From the NCBI GenBank assembly GCA_900544245.1, contig UQUH01000005.1, positions 1-60,781 of the forward strand: a DNA stretch of 60,781 nucleotides. The letters run 5' to 3'. This stretch comes from an uncultured Coriobacteriaceae bacterium (GTDB lineage: Bacteria > Actinomycetota > Coriobacteriia > Coriobacteriales > QAMH01). Position numbers and translations under genes: made by a program. Positions 1 through 7,484 of this stretch are shown here, in pieces. The notes under the pieces are model-generated. The model had not been told where the DNA came from, made no database searches, and was given only the letters and a program-made list of their open reading frames with translations. How positions within the stretch are numbered: position 1 is the stretch's first letter; the number at the start of each line of letters is the position of its first letter.

Positions 1-12
1 CAACTGTCTCAT
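1..12. repeat. Right half of a gene-end palindrome (cut by window start)
   Basis: The first 12 bases, CAACTGTCTCAT, match the right arm of the palindromic gene-end repeat seen complete at 31578-31608 and 32715-32751. The left arm would lie before the window. If so, an unrelated gene ends just upstream and yqeK starts a new unit. Confidence 0.5.
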
Positions 13-51
13 CACCCCGACCCGCGTATCGAGAGGAAAGGGCTTGAGAGC

Positions 52-687
52 GTGAAGGAAGACAAGAGGTTTTTGAAACGTGTGACCAAGGCGGTCGACG
101 AACGCCTGTCGGGCAAGCGCCTCGACCACGTCCATTCGGTTTCCGAGTATGCATGCAAGCTCGCGCGGATGTATGGGGTGAGCGAATACGACGCCCGCAT
201 CGCAGGCCTATTGCATGATTGGGACAAGCTGCTCACCGATGACGAACTGCCGGCGCGTCTCGACGAGCTGGGCATCGAGCGCCCCGACCATATCGAATAC
301 CTGTATCCGGTGCTGCATTCCTTTACCGGCGCCGCGGCCGTAAGACGTGAGTTCCCAGAGCTCGACGACGGCATCATCAGCGCAATCCACAACCACACGC
401 TCGGCTCGTTGGACATGAGCGACCTGGACATCATCATCTTCGTGGCCGACATGATCGAGCCGCTCCGCAAGTCGAAGGGTCGTCCCGAGGTCAAGCGCTT
501 GCGCCAGATGGCGGGAAAGGTCCCGCTCGACGAGCTCTACTTCGAGGCATATGCCGCGACCATGCGCTCGCTCATCGATCGCAAGCGCTTCATCGATCCG
601 GCCGCTCTCGACATCTGGAACGGCCTGGTGAAACGTCACCATCCCATCGACAAGTCGCGCCAGGGCAACCCGGATGCCGTGTTGTAA
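52..687 (+). CDS. yqeK: HD-domain hydrolase, YqeK-type (diadenosine tetraphosphatase)
   Basis: HD-superfamily metal-dependent phosphohydrolase of 211 residues. The YqeK family splits Ap4A symmetrically into two ADP. Visible metal-site motifs are DHVHS near residue 25, LLHDWDK near residue 53 and a later HS/HNH region (HSFTGA, AIHNHTLG), in the order expected for YqeK. The start is GTG at 52, preceded by a GAGAGGAAAGG-type ribosome binding site at 31-41; the frame is open further upstream but nothing there looks like protein. It sits 54 bases before rsfS, the usual pairing in Gram-positive genomes (nadD-yqeK-rsfS). The family call is firm; the substrate rests on family knowledge. Confidence 0.88.
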   Translation: MKEDKRFLKRVTKAVDERLSGKRLDHVHSVSEYACKLARMYGVSEYDARIAGLLHDWDKLLTDDELPARLDELGIERPDHIEYLYPVLHSFTGAAAVRREFPELDDGIISAIHNHTLGSLDMSDLDIIIFVADMIEPLRKSKGRPEVKRLRQMAGKVPLDELYFEAYAATMRSLIDRKRFIDPAALDIWNGLVKRHHPIDKSRQGNPDAVL

Positions 688-741
688 TACAATTCGCTAT
701 CATTGTCGCAAGCGAAATCGCACGTCCGCAAAGGGGGCACG

Positions 742-1170
742 TTGACCGAGCAGAGCGCATACAGGGAACAGGCACTTGTTGCCGCACGGGCCATCGACGA
801 GAAGAAGGGTTCCGACATCGTCATCCAGGATGTATCGGACCTGCTCAACGTCACCGACTATTTCGTCATATGCACGGCGGCGAACAATCGCCGTGTCGAT
901 GCAATCGCCGAGGAGGTCGAGGAACGGCTCTTCGAGGAGTGCGGCGTCAAACCCGCGAGTATCGAGGGCCTCGACGAGAGCGAATGGGTGCTCATGGATT
1001 ACGGCCCCATCGTCGTGCATATCTTCCAGCCTGGCCCACGTGACTACTATCGCCTCGAGCAACTCTGGGACGCAGCTCCGACCGTGGACGTCGCGATTGC
1101 CGGAATCGAGGACCCCGTCTACACGGATCGTATCGCCAGGCTCCTCGAGCGCGCGGAAGACGCCGACTAG
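742..1170 (+). CDS. rsfS: Ribosomal silencing factor RsfS (DUF143)
   Basis: RsfS binds ribosomal protein L14 on the 50S subunit and blocks joining with 30S when nutrients run short. The 142-residue product has the family core: SDIVIQDVSDLL, a DYFVICTA strand, later WVLMDYG and VHIFQ, and the DYYRLEQLW end. I chose TTG at 742 because AAAGGGGG lies at 730-737; the longer TTG at 703 has no binding site and adds residues not typical of the family. It follows yqeK and ends 2 bases before murT. Confidence 0.92.
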   Translation: MTEQSAYREQALVAARAIDEKKGSDIVIQDVSDLLNVTDYFVICTAANNRRVDAIAEEVEERLFEECGVKPASIEGLDESEWVLMDYGPIVVHIFQPGPRDYYRLEQLWDAAPTVDVAIAGIEDPVYTDRIARLLERAEDAD

Positions 1171-1172
1171 CC

Positions 1173-2540
1173 ATGGGCGCGAGGACGGTCTGCGCGGCGT
1201 TCGTCTGCAAGGCGACGTATCATGCGCTGCGCCTGCTTGGCCGCGGCGGCACCTCATTGCCCGGCAAGCTCGCTCTCAAGATCGACCCAGACTATCTGCA
1301 CCAGCTTAGTCGCGGCGTGCGCACCATCGTCATCACGGGCACCAACGGAAAAACGACTTCCACGCATATCGTCGCCCAGGCACTCGAGAACATGGGCGAG
1401 GAGGCGTTCTACAACCGCAGTGGCGCGAACCTCATCCAGGGCATAACGACCGAGTTCGCGATTCGCTCGAGCATGACGGGCAAGCCACGTTACAAGCTCG
1501 CCGCCATCGAGTGCGACGAGGGTGCCCTGCGTCGCGTATGCAAGCAGATCGACCCCGACGTTCTCGTCGTCACGAACGTCTTTCGCGACCAGCTCGATCG
1601 CTATGGCGAGGTCACGCATACGCTCGAAAACATCATGGCGGGCGTCGAGAACTCTCCGCATGCGACGCTTTGCCTCAACGCGGATGACTCGATGGTCGCC
1701 TCGATTGCCCGAAAAGTTGATAACGACGTCATCTTCTATGGCGTGAGCTGCGAGATCTATCCCGAGCGCGTCACCGACCTCTCCGATGCGACGCACTGCA
1801 TCATGTGCGGCACCGAATACGCCTATGACTACATCACGTTTGCGCATCTGGGAGGATTTCGTTGCCCGAGCTGCGGCTACGCACGTCCGATGCCCATGGT
1901 TTCCGTCGACCGCATACTCGAGCGCAAAAGCGACAGTTGCGTGCTCGAGATGAGCGTCGATGGAGTGAGCTCGGTCGTGCCGGTCGACGTGCCCGCTGGT
2001 TACGATATCTACAATTGCGCATGCGTCGTGGCCGGCTTGCTGGCCTTCGGGTTTCCCAAGGAGCGGGCCTTCGAGGCGCTCGGAAAGTTCAAGCACGGCT
2101 TCGGGCGCTCGGAGGTTCTCGACGTGCATGGCACCAAGGTGCGTCTCATGCTCATGAAGAACCCGGCGGGCTGCAATCAGATCATTAACCTTCTGCTCAA
2201 CGAGACCGACGAGGACATGGGCCTCGTGTGCATTCTCAACGATCAGGAATGTGACGGTACGGATGTCTCGTGGATCTACGATGCCGGCTGGGAGGCGATC
2301 TGCGCGCACAAGACGAGTGCGATTTGCAGCGGCGATCGCGCCGAGGACATGGCGCTTCGTCTCAAGTATGCCGGCATGCCCGCATCTGGCATACGCATCC
2401 TCCATGATTACGGCGAGCTCATCGAGGAACTCGGCCGCATGGAGCGTAACGTGACCGTCGTCGCGAACTATTCGGCAATGCTCGCCTTTCGTGCAAAGGC
2501 CGCAAGCGTTCTCGGCCTTGCGGGATTCTGGGAGGGGTAG
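1173..2540 (+). CDS. murT: Lipid II isoglutaminyl synthase, Mur-ligase-like subunit MurT
   Basis: MurT with GatD amidates the alpha-carboxyl of D-glutamate in lipid II using glutamine-derived ammonia, at the cytoplasmic face of the membrane. The 455-residue protein has the Mur ligase ATP loop ITGTNGKTTST near residue 51, a central Mur ligase domain, four cysteines in CxxC pairs (IMCGTE and FRCPSCGY, about residues 210-230) as in the MurT zinc ribbon, and a C-terminal DUF1727 domain. ATG at 1173 directly follows the rsfS stop. It lies 5 bases before gatD, its obligate partner, so the two are surely co-translated. Confidence 0.93.
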   Translation: MGARTVCAAFVCKATYHALRLLGRGGTSLPGKLALKIDPDYLHQLSRGVRTIVITGTNGKTTSTHIVAQALENMGEEAFYNRSGANLIQGITTEFAIRSSMTGKPRYKLAAIECDEGALRRVCKQIDPDVLVVTNVFRDQLDRYGEVTHTLENIMAGVENSPHATLCLNADDSMVASIARKVDNDVIFYGVSCEIYPERVTDLSDATHCIMCGTEYAYDYITFAHLGGFRCPSCGYARPMPMVSVDRILERKSDSCVLEMSVDGVSSVVPVDVPAGYDIYNCACVVAGLLAFGFPKERAFEALGKFKHGFGRSEVLDVHGTKVRLMLMKNPAGCNQIINLLLNETDEDMGLVCILNDQECDGTDVSWIYDAGWEAICAHKTSAICSGDRAEDMALRLKYAGMPASGIRILHDYGELIEELGRMERNVTVVANYSAMLAFRAKAASVLGLAGFWEG

Positions 2541-2545
2541 GCGCG

Positions 2546-3304
2546 ATGGGTGACGAGACCATGCACATCACGATCGGGCATCTGTACCCCGACCTTCTCA
2601 ACCTCTACGGGGACCGGGGAAACACGATCGCGCTTTCCAGGCGCTGCGAATGGCGTGGCATCGATGCGCGAATCGTGGACATCGGCGCTGGCCAGGATGC
2701 AGATTTCGGGGACATCGACCTCTTCTTCATCGGGGGCGGTCAGGATTTCGACCAGCGCACGCTGCTTGCAGACCTGGGAGTGGGCGTCGCGGGGTCAAAG
2801 GCGGAGCGCTTGAAGCATGCGATCGAAAGCGACGTTCCCGTGCTCGCCATTTGCGGGGGCTACCAGATCCTCGGCGAGTACTATCGCGATCACGAGGGGC
2901 AAACGGCGACGTTCATCGGCGCGCTACCCATGTATACCGAGGCAGGTGATACGCGCCTCATCGGCAACATCGTCTTCAGGGCCGATGCCGTCGAGGGCAC
3001 GCCGGTGGTCGTCGGGTTCGAGAACCATGCGGGCCGGACGCGCCTGCGCGAGGGCGCTTGCCCGCTGGGTACGGTGATGAGGGGGTTTGGTAACAACGGC
3101 GAAGATGGGACCGAGGGACTGCGCTATCGCAACGTCATCGCGACATATAGCCACGGCCCGCTGCTCCCCAAGAACCCGCATGTGGCTGACGCCCTCATCG
3201 AAGCGGCCTTGCAGCGACGTTATCCAGGGGCAAAACTTCGACCTCTCGATGACACGCTCGAAATGGCGGCTCATGATACTATGGAACACAGACTAATCTC
3301 ATAG
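2546..3304 (+). CDS. gatD: Lipid II isoglutaminyl synthase, glutamine amidotransferase subunit GatD
   Basis: Class I glutamine amidotransferase of 252 residues that supplies ammonia to MurT. The N-terminal YPDLLNLYGDRGN block is typical of GatD and the CobQ/CobB-type family. The nucleophile elbow is AICGGYQILG (Cys near residue 97), and the catalytic His is in YSHGPLLPKNP near residue 206. The start ATG at 2546 has GGAGGGG at 2530-2536; a second ATG at 2561 is possible. Together with murT it indicates amidated peptidoglycan stems. Confidence 0.93.
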   Translation: MGDETMHITIGHLYPDLLNLYGDRGNTIALSRRCEWRGIDARIVDIGAGQDADFGDIDLFFIGGGQDFDQRTLLADLGVGVAGSKAERLKHAIESDVPVLAICGGYQILGEYYRDHEGQTATFIGALPMYTEAGDTRLIGNIVFRADAVEGTPVVVGFENHAGRTRLREGACPLGTVMRGFGNNGEDGTEGLRYRNVIATYSHGPLLPKNPHVADALIEAALQRRYPGAKLRPLDDTLEMAAHDTMEHRLIS

Positions 3305-3324
3305 TCGGCAAATCGGAGGAGACC

Positions 3325-4527
3325 ATGGAGCAGACGAATTACAGCGGGAGATACTTTCGCACGTGTTATGACGACATCAAGTCGTCGAAGGGCTGGTTCG
3401 GCAAGATTTGCCTGCTCGGCCTCATCGAGTTCATTCCCATCTTCGGGCAGATGACCGTGTATGGCTATTGCTGGGAGTGGGCCCACAAGGCGGCCTGGGG
3501 CGTCGATTCGCCCATGCCCAAGAAGATCTACGGCCGTCCGGGCAGCAAGATGCTGCGCTGGGGCTGGTTCGCGCTCGTCATCGCCTTCGTCGTGGCGATT
3601 CTTCCGAGCATCGTCATGTCGATCGGCGGCTGGCTGAGCTCGCTTGGCGCGGAGACCGGCATCTACACGGCGACGGGCCGTTACATGGTGGTCAATCCGG
3701 GCAACATCCTCTATGCCGGGCTTGGCTGGATTCTCTACGTCGTCGGCCTCGTGCTCCTCGTCTTCGCGAGCGTGATCACCTGGGTCGGCGTTATCCGCAT
3801 GACGATGTACGACCGTCTGGGCGCGGGCTTCCAGTTCGCCAAGGTCTGGGCCATGATCAAGCGCGACTTTGGCGGGATCATGCGCATCTTTGGCATGATG
3901 CTCCTCTTCGAGGTCATTGGGGCCATCATCATCGGCATCATCACGCTCATCGTGCTGTCGATCGTGCTGGGCGCTACGCTCACGCCGCTCATTATCATGG
4001 CGAGCAATGGTGCCTATTCCGATTCGGCCTTTGCGGGCTACGTCCTGACGCTCATCCTCGGCATGCTGCCGATCATCTTGGTCATGTGCTATGTCAGCTT
4101 TGTCTACTCAACGTTCGTCCAGCTGCTCGTCTCCAGGGCCGTTGGCTATTGGACGCGTCAGTTCAACGTTGCGGCTTGGGGGTCGAAGGATGATCCGCTG
4201 CCCTTCGAGGTGCCGGGTGGACAAGCGGATGCGCCTAATCCGCCGCATGCGCCGAGCCAAGCCGCCAGCACGCCGGCTCCGCCAACGGGCGAGCCAGTGA
4301 ACGTCGCCGCTGCGCAGCCAGCTCCCGCGCTCGCGTCCGAAGTCCCCGCGGCGCTCAATCCCGCGGCGGTTGCCGAGGCGCTCGATGCCGAACCAGAGCT
4401 GCCCGCGTCTGACGCGACCGATGACAACGTGAGCGACGAGGCGACGCATGTCGACGTCGTCGATCCCGACCTTGTCGCCTCCGAGGAGGAGGAGATGACG
4501 GAGCGCCAGTCAGAGGACGAGCTCTAG
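3325..4527 (+). CDS. DUF4013 membrane protein with long acidic/proline tail
   Basis: A 400-residue integral membrane protein of the DUF4013 family, function unknown. The first 275 residues contain about five hydrophobic segments (for example around residues 75-95, 130-155, 190-220 and 235-265). From about residue 290 the sequence turns into a low-complexity Ala/Pro/Glu/Asp-rich cytoplasmic or extracytoplasmic tail ending in MTERQSEDEL. Start ATG at 3325 is preceded by GGAGGAG-like bases at 3316-3322. It is probably cotranscribed with gatD (20 bases apart), but the neighbours give no clear functional clue. Confidence 0.75.
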   Translation: MEQTNYSGRYFRTCYDDIKSSKGWFGKICLLGLIEFIPIFGQMTVYGYCWEWAHKAAWGVDSPMPKKIYGRPGSKMLRWGWFALVIAFVVAILPSIVMSIGGWLSSLGAETGIYTATGRYMVVNPGNILYAGLGWILYVVGLVLLVFASVITWVGVIRMTMYDRLGAGFQFAKVWAMIKRDFGGIMRIFGMMLLFEVIGAIIIGIITLIVLSIVLGATLTPLIIMASNGAYSDSAFAGYVLTLILGMLPIILVMCYVSFVYSTFVQLLVSRAVGYWTRQFNVAAWGSKDDPLPFEVPGGQADAPNPPHAPSQAASTPAPPTGEPVNVAAAQPAPALASEVPAALNPAAVAEALDAEPELPASDATDDNVSDEATHVDVVDPDLVASEEEEMTERQSEDEL

Positions 4528-4562
4528 AGGGCAAAAAGCGCCGCCCATTTGGCATATTTTTA

Positions 4563-4591
4563 TTGCTTTCGTGTCGCACCACGAGTATTCT
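4563..4591 (+). promoter_or_regulatory. Promoter for rplM-rpsI
   Basis: TTGCTT at 4563-4568 and TATTCT at 4586-4591 are separated by 17 bases. The leader that follows contains an ACGGG/CCCGT hairpin (about 4594-4617) before the ribosome binding site TTGGAGGA of rplM; such a leader could serve autoregulation, but that is inference. Confidence 0.6.
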
Positions 4592-4664
4592 TAACGGGTT
4601 CGCTTTCAGAGCCCCGTGAAACTCTGTGATTGAACAACATGGTAGTTTAGTTGGAGGAACACAC

Positions 4665-5099
4665 GTGAAGACCTACTATGCGAAGCCCGGCGAAGTCCAG
4701 CGCGAGTGGCTTCTGGTCGATGCGACCGACATGACCCTGGGTCGTCTTGCCTCTGCCGTTGCGCAGATCCTGCGCGGCAAGAACAAGCCGACCTACACGC
4801 CGCATGTTGATACGGGCGATTTCGTAATCGTCGTCAACTGCGACAAGATCAAAGTGACTGGCGCCAAGGTCACCGACAAGGTGTATACCCGCATCACGGG
4901 TTATCCCGGCGGCGTGCGTCAGGAGACCTTCCAGGAGGCAATGGAGAAGCATCCCGAGCGCGTCATCGAGCACGCCGTTAAGGGCATGCTCCCCAAGAAC
5001 ACGCTCGGACGCCAGATGGGCAAGAAGCTCAAGGTCTATGCAGGCCCCGAGCATCCGCATCAGGCGCAGAATCCCCGCAAGATTGACCTGGAGGCATAA
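4665..5099 (+). CDS. rplM: 50S ribosomal protein L13
   Basis: L13 is an early-assembling protein of the large ribosomal subunit. The 144-residue product matches the family length and shows the usual landmarks WLLVDATDMTLGRLAS, KPTYTPHVDTGDFVIVVN, ITGYPGG and GMLPKNTLGR. GTG at 4665 is chosen because TTGGAGGA (4651-4658) sits at proper distance and the protein then begins MKTYYAKP as in relatives. It is followed at 3 bases by rpsI, the conserved L13-S9 operon. Confidence 0.97.
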   Translation: MKTYYAKPGEVQREWLLVDATDMTLGRLASAVAQILRGKNKPTYTPHVDTGDFVIVVNCDKIKVTGAKVTDKVYTRITGYPGGVRQETFQEAMEKHPERVIEHAVKGMLPKNTLGRQMGKKLKVYAGPEHPHQAQNPRKIDLEA

Positions 5100-5102
5100 C
5101 CC

Positions 5103-5504
5103 ATGGCAGATACCAAGAAAGAAGCCATCTACTATGGCACCGGTCGCCGCAAGAACGCCATTGCGCGCGTCCGCCTCGTCCCCGGCACCGGCAAGGTCAC
5201 CGTCAACAAGCGCGATGCAGAGGATTACTTCGGCCGCAAGGCCCTCGTCGAATTCGCGACGGCTCCCTTTACCGTGACGGGCACTGCCAAGCACTTCGAT
5301 GTCATCGCCACGCTCAACGGCGGCGGCATTTCGGGTCAGGCCGGCGCCCTGCGCCACGGCATCGCCCGCGCTCTGCTCGAGGCTGGCGATTACCGCGCCG
5401 AGCTCAAGAAGGCCGGCTTCCTCACGCGCGATCCGCGTATGGTCGAGCGCAAGAAGTACGGTCTCAAGAAGGCCCGCAAGCGTCCGCAGTTCTCCAAGCG
5501 CTAA
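5103..5504 (+). CDS. rpsI: 30S ribosomal protein S9
   Basis: S9 lies in the head of the small subunit, its C-terminal tail reaching the P-site tRNA. The 133-residue protein has the expected YYGTGRRKNAIARVRL start, a GGGISGQAGALRHGIARAL core and the basic tail ending in RKRPQFSKR. ATG at 5103 follows the rplM stop by 3 bases. A strong hairpin terminator lies 18 bases downstream. Confidence 0.97.
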   Translation: MADTKKEAIYYGTGRRKNAIARVRLVPGTGKVTVNKRDAEDYFGRKALVEFATAPFTVTGTAKHFDVIATLNGGGISGQAGALRHGIARALLEAGDYRAELKKAGFLTRDPRMVERKKYGLKKARKRPQFSKR

Positions 5505-5522
5505 GTTTCGAGAGATATATAT

Positions 5523-5560
5523 GCAAGAAGAAGGCTCGCATTTGCGGGCCTTCTTCTTGC
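5523..5560. terminator. Bidirectional terminator after rpsI
   Basis: A perfect 13-bp stem, GCAAGAAGAAGGC at 5523-5535 and GCCTTCTTCTTGC at 5548-5560. It separates rpsI (plus) from the hydrogenase protease gene (minus, stop at 5564) and can serve both. Confidence 0.85.
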
Positions 5561-5563
5561 TAC

Positions 5564-6115
5564 CTACAGCTCTATCTCCAGCAGTTCCAGCACCGCATCG
5601 ACTGCATAGGGTACGGCAGCCTTTACCTCGGGGGTCAAATCTACCGTGAAGTCGCGTGGCGCGATGTTCTTTTTCTGCACGCCCACGCAGCGGATGTCGC
5701 AATCGTGGCCCGCTAGCCGTGCGTTGTTGAGCACGTCTGAGATGCGCATGTCGTGCAGCGAGTGCATGATGCTGTATGACGCCATATCCTCGGGCGTGAA
5801 GGTGTAGCAAGTGCCTGGAATAGCGTCTGGTCCACAATCCACTGCATCGACGACGACAAGGCGATCGAAATCGCGAATGAAGGGAAGCAGGCTAAGCCCC
5901 ATGGTCCCCGCATCCAGGACGGGAATACGCTCGTCACCTTCAACGTGAGCGTCGTACTCGCGGAACGTCTCGATCAACGTGCGCGCGTGTTTCTCGTCAA
6001 AGGCCTCGCGTGCCGTATCGTAGTTCGTCAGCACCTTGGCTATATGCGAGCCAAAGCCCTCATCGAGCATGAGCATGTTTCCCACGCAGACAACCATCTG
6101 CTTGATATCTTCCAC
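5564..6115 (-). CDS. hyaD: [NiFe] hydrogenase maturation protease (HyaD/HybD type, M52)
   Basis: Nickel-dependent endopeptidase that trims the C-terminus of the hydrogenase large subunit after the NiFe site is built. The 183-residue protein has the family motif CVGNMLMLDEGFG with the nickel-binding Glu, the Asp of LVVVDAVD and the His of HSLHD, corresponding to the three nickel ligands of HybD. GTG at 6115 is preferred over the longer frame from 6163 because an AAGGAGA site lies just ahead of it and the protein then starts close to the first beta strand. Its substrate is presumably HyaB (7485-9206), whose C-terminal extension is present. Confidence 0.87.
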   Translation of the reverse strand: MEDIKQMVVCVGNMLMLDEGFGSHIAKVLTNYDTAREAFDEKHARTLIETFREYDAHVEGDERIPVLDAGTMGLSLLPFIRDFDRLVVVDAVDCGPDAIPGTCYTFTPEDMASYSIMHSLHDMRISDVLNNARLAGHDCDIRCVGVQKKNIAPRDFTVDLTPEVKAAVPYAVDAVLELLEIEL

Positions 6116-6128
6116 AATGTCTCCTTCG

Positions 6129-6656
6129 TTATGCTTGCAGATACAACGCAAGCTCTGCCGCAAGCTTCTCGACGGATTCGAGCGTGCTCAGCCCATCGAG
6201 CTTGACGATGACGTCGGCTGCCCGCTCGTACAACGGCTGGCGCTCCTCGTAGAGGTCTTCGAGCGTGCTACCCTGATGGATGACGACGCCACGGTCGAGC
6301 AAATCCGGTTGAAGACGACGCGTTATCTCGTCAAGGCTCAAGTCGAGGAAGACAATCGTGCCAAGCGCCCTTAGGTTCTCGACGGCCTCGGATCCGTAGA
6401 TGGCGGAGCCGCCAGTCGCGATGACGTGGTGGGCGCAGGAGAGGTTGGCGAGGATGGCATTCTCGCGCTCCACGAAACCCTCGACACCATGTTCCTCGAG
6501 AATTTCCGAGAGAAGTGCCCCCTCGCTTTCCTGGATGAGCAGATCTGTGTCGACGAATCGATAGCCGAGCTTCTTGGCGAGCACGACGCCAAGGGTGCTC
6601 TTACCCGCACCGGGCATGCCAATGAGCGTGATGTTGTCGTTTGTCTCAATGGGCAT
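6129..6656 (-). CDS. Shikimate-kinase-like P-loop kinase with altered substrate site
   Basis: A 175-residue NMP-kinase-fold protein similar to AroK: P-loop GMPGAGKST (residues 13-21), DTD (36-38), TGGS (81-84) and ERQPLYERAAD (about 138-148). Two positions that bind shikimate in true AroK differ: the Arg of the GFRxxE motif is Val here (GFVERE, residue 62) and the GGG motif reads GGS. The lid segment also lacks the usual RPLL. It lies between a hydrogenase terminator and the hydrogenase protease, 13 bases from the latter, so it may not act in aromatic amino acid synthesis at all. Shikimate kinase remains the nearest family; the true substrate is open. Confidence 0.7.
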   Translation of the reverse strand: MPIETNDNITLIGMPGAGKSTLGVVLAKKLGYRFVDTDLLIQESEGALLSEILEEHGVEGFVERENAILANLSCAHHVIATGGSAIYGSEAVENLRALGTIVFLDLSLDEITRRLQPDLLDRGVVIHQGSTLEDLYEERQPLYERAADVIVKLDGLSTLESVEKLAAELALYLQA

Positions 6657-6698
6657 AGGTGAACCTTTCCCTCGTCCGAGCCATTCTAGCGCAAAGAA

Positions 6699-6726
6699 GA
6701 AGGCCCGCGGTTTTCCACGGGCCTTC
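6699..6726 (-). terminator. Terminator after the hydrogenase operon
   Basis: Stem GAAGGCCCG / CGGGCCTTC (6699-6707 and 6718-6726) followed on the minus strand by a T-rich TTCTTTG run. It separates the cytochrome b gene from the downstream kinase-like and protease genes. Confidence 0.7.
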
Positions 6727-6750
6727 CGGTCGTCATATGGAAAGGAGCGC

Positions 6751-7482
6751 CTACTCCTTTTCGAGGATCACCTTGTCCTCCATGACGATGACCTCCTCGT
6801 CCATGGGATCATAGCCGGAGATGTTCATGGTCTCCGTGCTGTAGGTCAGACCACCATGCGGCTTGGAACCAAGCAGCATGACCTTGGTCGGATCGATGCC
6901 CTCGATGTTGGCGAGGTAGATGTGGATGAGCGTGAAGCAGATGAAGAAGAACATCATGAAGTAGTGAATGACACGCACCTTCATCAGACCGCCGACGAGC
7001 GTGGTGAAGCCGGCAAAGAACGCGATGTTCATCGTCGGCGCCCACAGGCAGAAGCCCGTGTAGCCCATGAAGAAGATGGCCACCGCGATGAGCAGGTAGG
7101 ACAGCTTCTGCGGTACGCCGTACTTGCCGCCCAGCGGATGCTCCTTCTTGAAGAAGAGGTAGTACTTGATCCACGGAATGAGCTGATGGCGATTGTCCTT
7201 CTGCGGGAAGAACGTGTACATGTCCAGCTTGGTCTCGCGGGTGCCGTATGCCGGGGCGGACTTCACGAAGCCGGCGGCGACAATGCGGAACACGAGGTTG
7301 ATCAAGATCACGAACGCGCAGAACATGTGAACGCCACGAGCCATGCCCATCAGTCCCGGCACGACCGGGTAGTGAATCTCGATACCCGAGAGGATGAGGA
7401 GAAGCATGCAGATGAGGTTGACCCAGTGGGTAAAGCGGAAGATGAACGGATGCGCCTCAGGATAGTGTACGAGATGTGCCAT
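6751..7482 (-). CDS. hyaC: Hydrogenase cytochrome b subunit (HyaC type)
   Basis: Membrane di-haem b-type cytochrome that takes electrons from the [NiFe] hydrogenase into the quinone pool. The 243-residue protein begins MAHLVHYPEAHPFIFRFTHW and shows four hydrophobic segments, with candidate haem-ligand histidines in RFTHW, RGVHMF, RVIHYF and TLIHIY. ATG at 7482 has GGAGGT at 7491-7496; the longer open frame upstream overlaps hyaB and is not protein-like. It follows hyaB by 2 bases, the classic small-large-cytochrome order of group 1 uptake hydrogenases. Confidence 0.9.
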   Translation of the reverse strand: MAHLVHYPEAHPFIFRFTHWVNLICMLLLILSGIEIHYPVVPGLMGMARGVHMFCAFVILINLVFRIVAAGFVKSAPAYGTRETKLDMYTFFPQKDNRHQLIPWIKYYLFFKKEHPLGGKYGVPQKLSYLLIAVAIFFMGYTGFCLWAPTMNIAFFAGFTTLVGGLMKVRVIHYFMMFFFICFTLIHIYLANIEGIDPTKVMLLGSKPHGGLTYSTETMNISGYDPMDEEVIVMEDKVILEKE

Positions 7483-7484
7483 GA

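Noticed and set aside
2..55. Open frame ending TGA at 53-55, overlapping the yqeK GTG, as a nadD 3' end
   Set aside because: Only 17 codons are visible, they do not resemble a NadD C-terminus, and bases 1-12 match the gene-end palindrome family instead.
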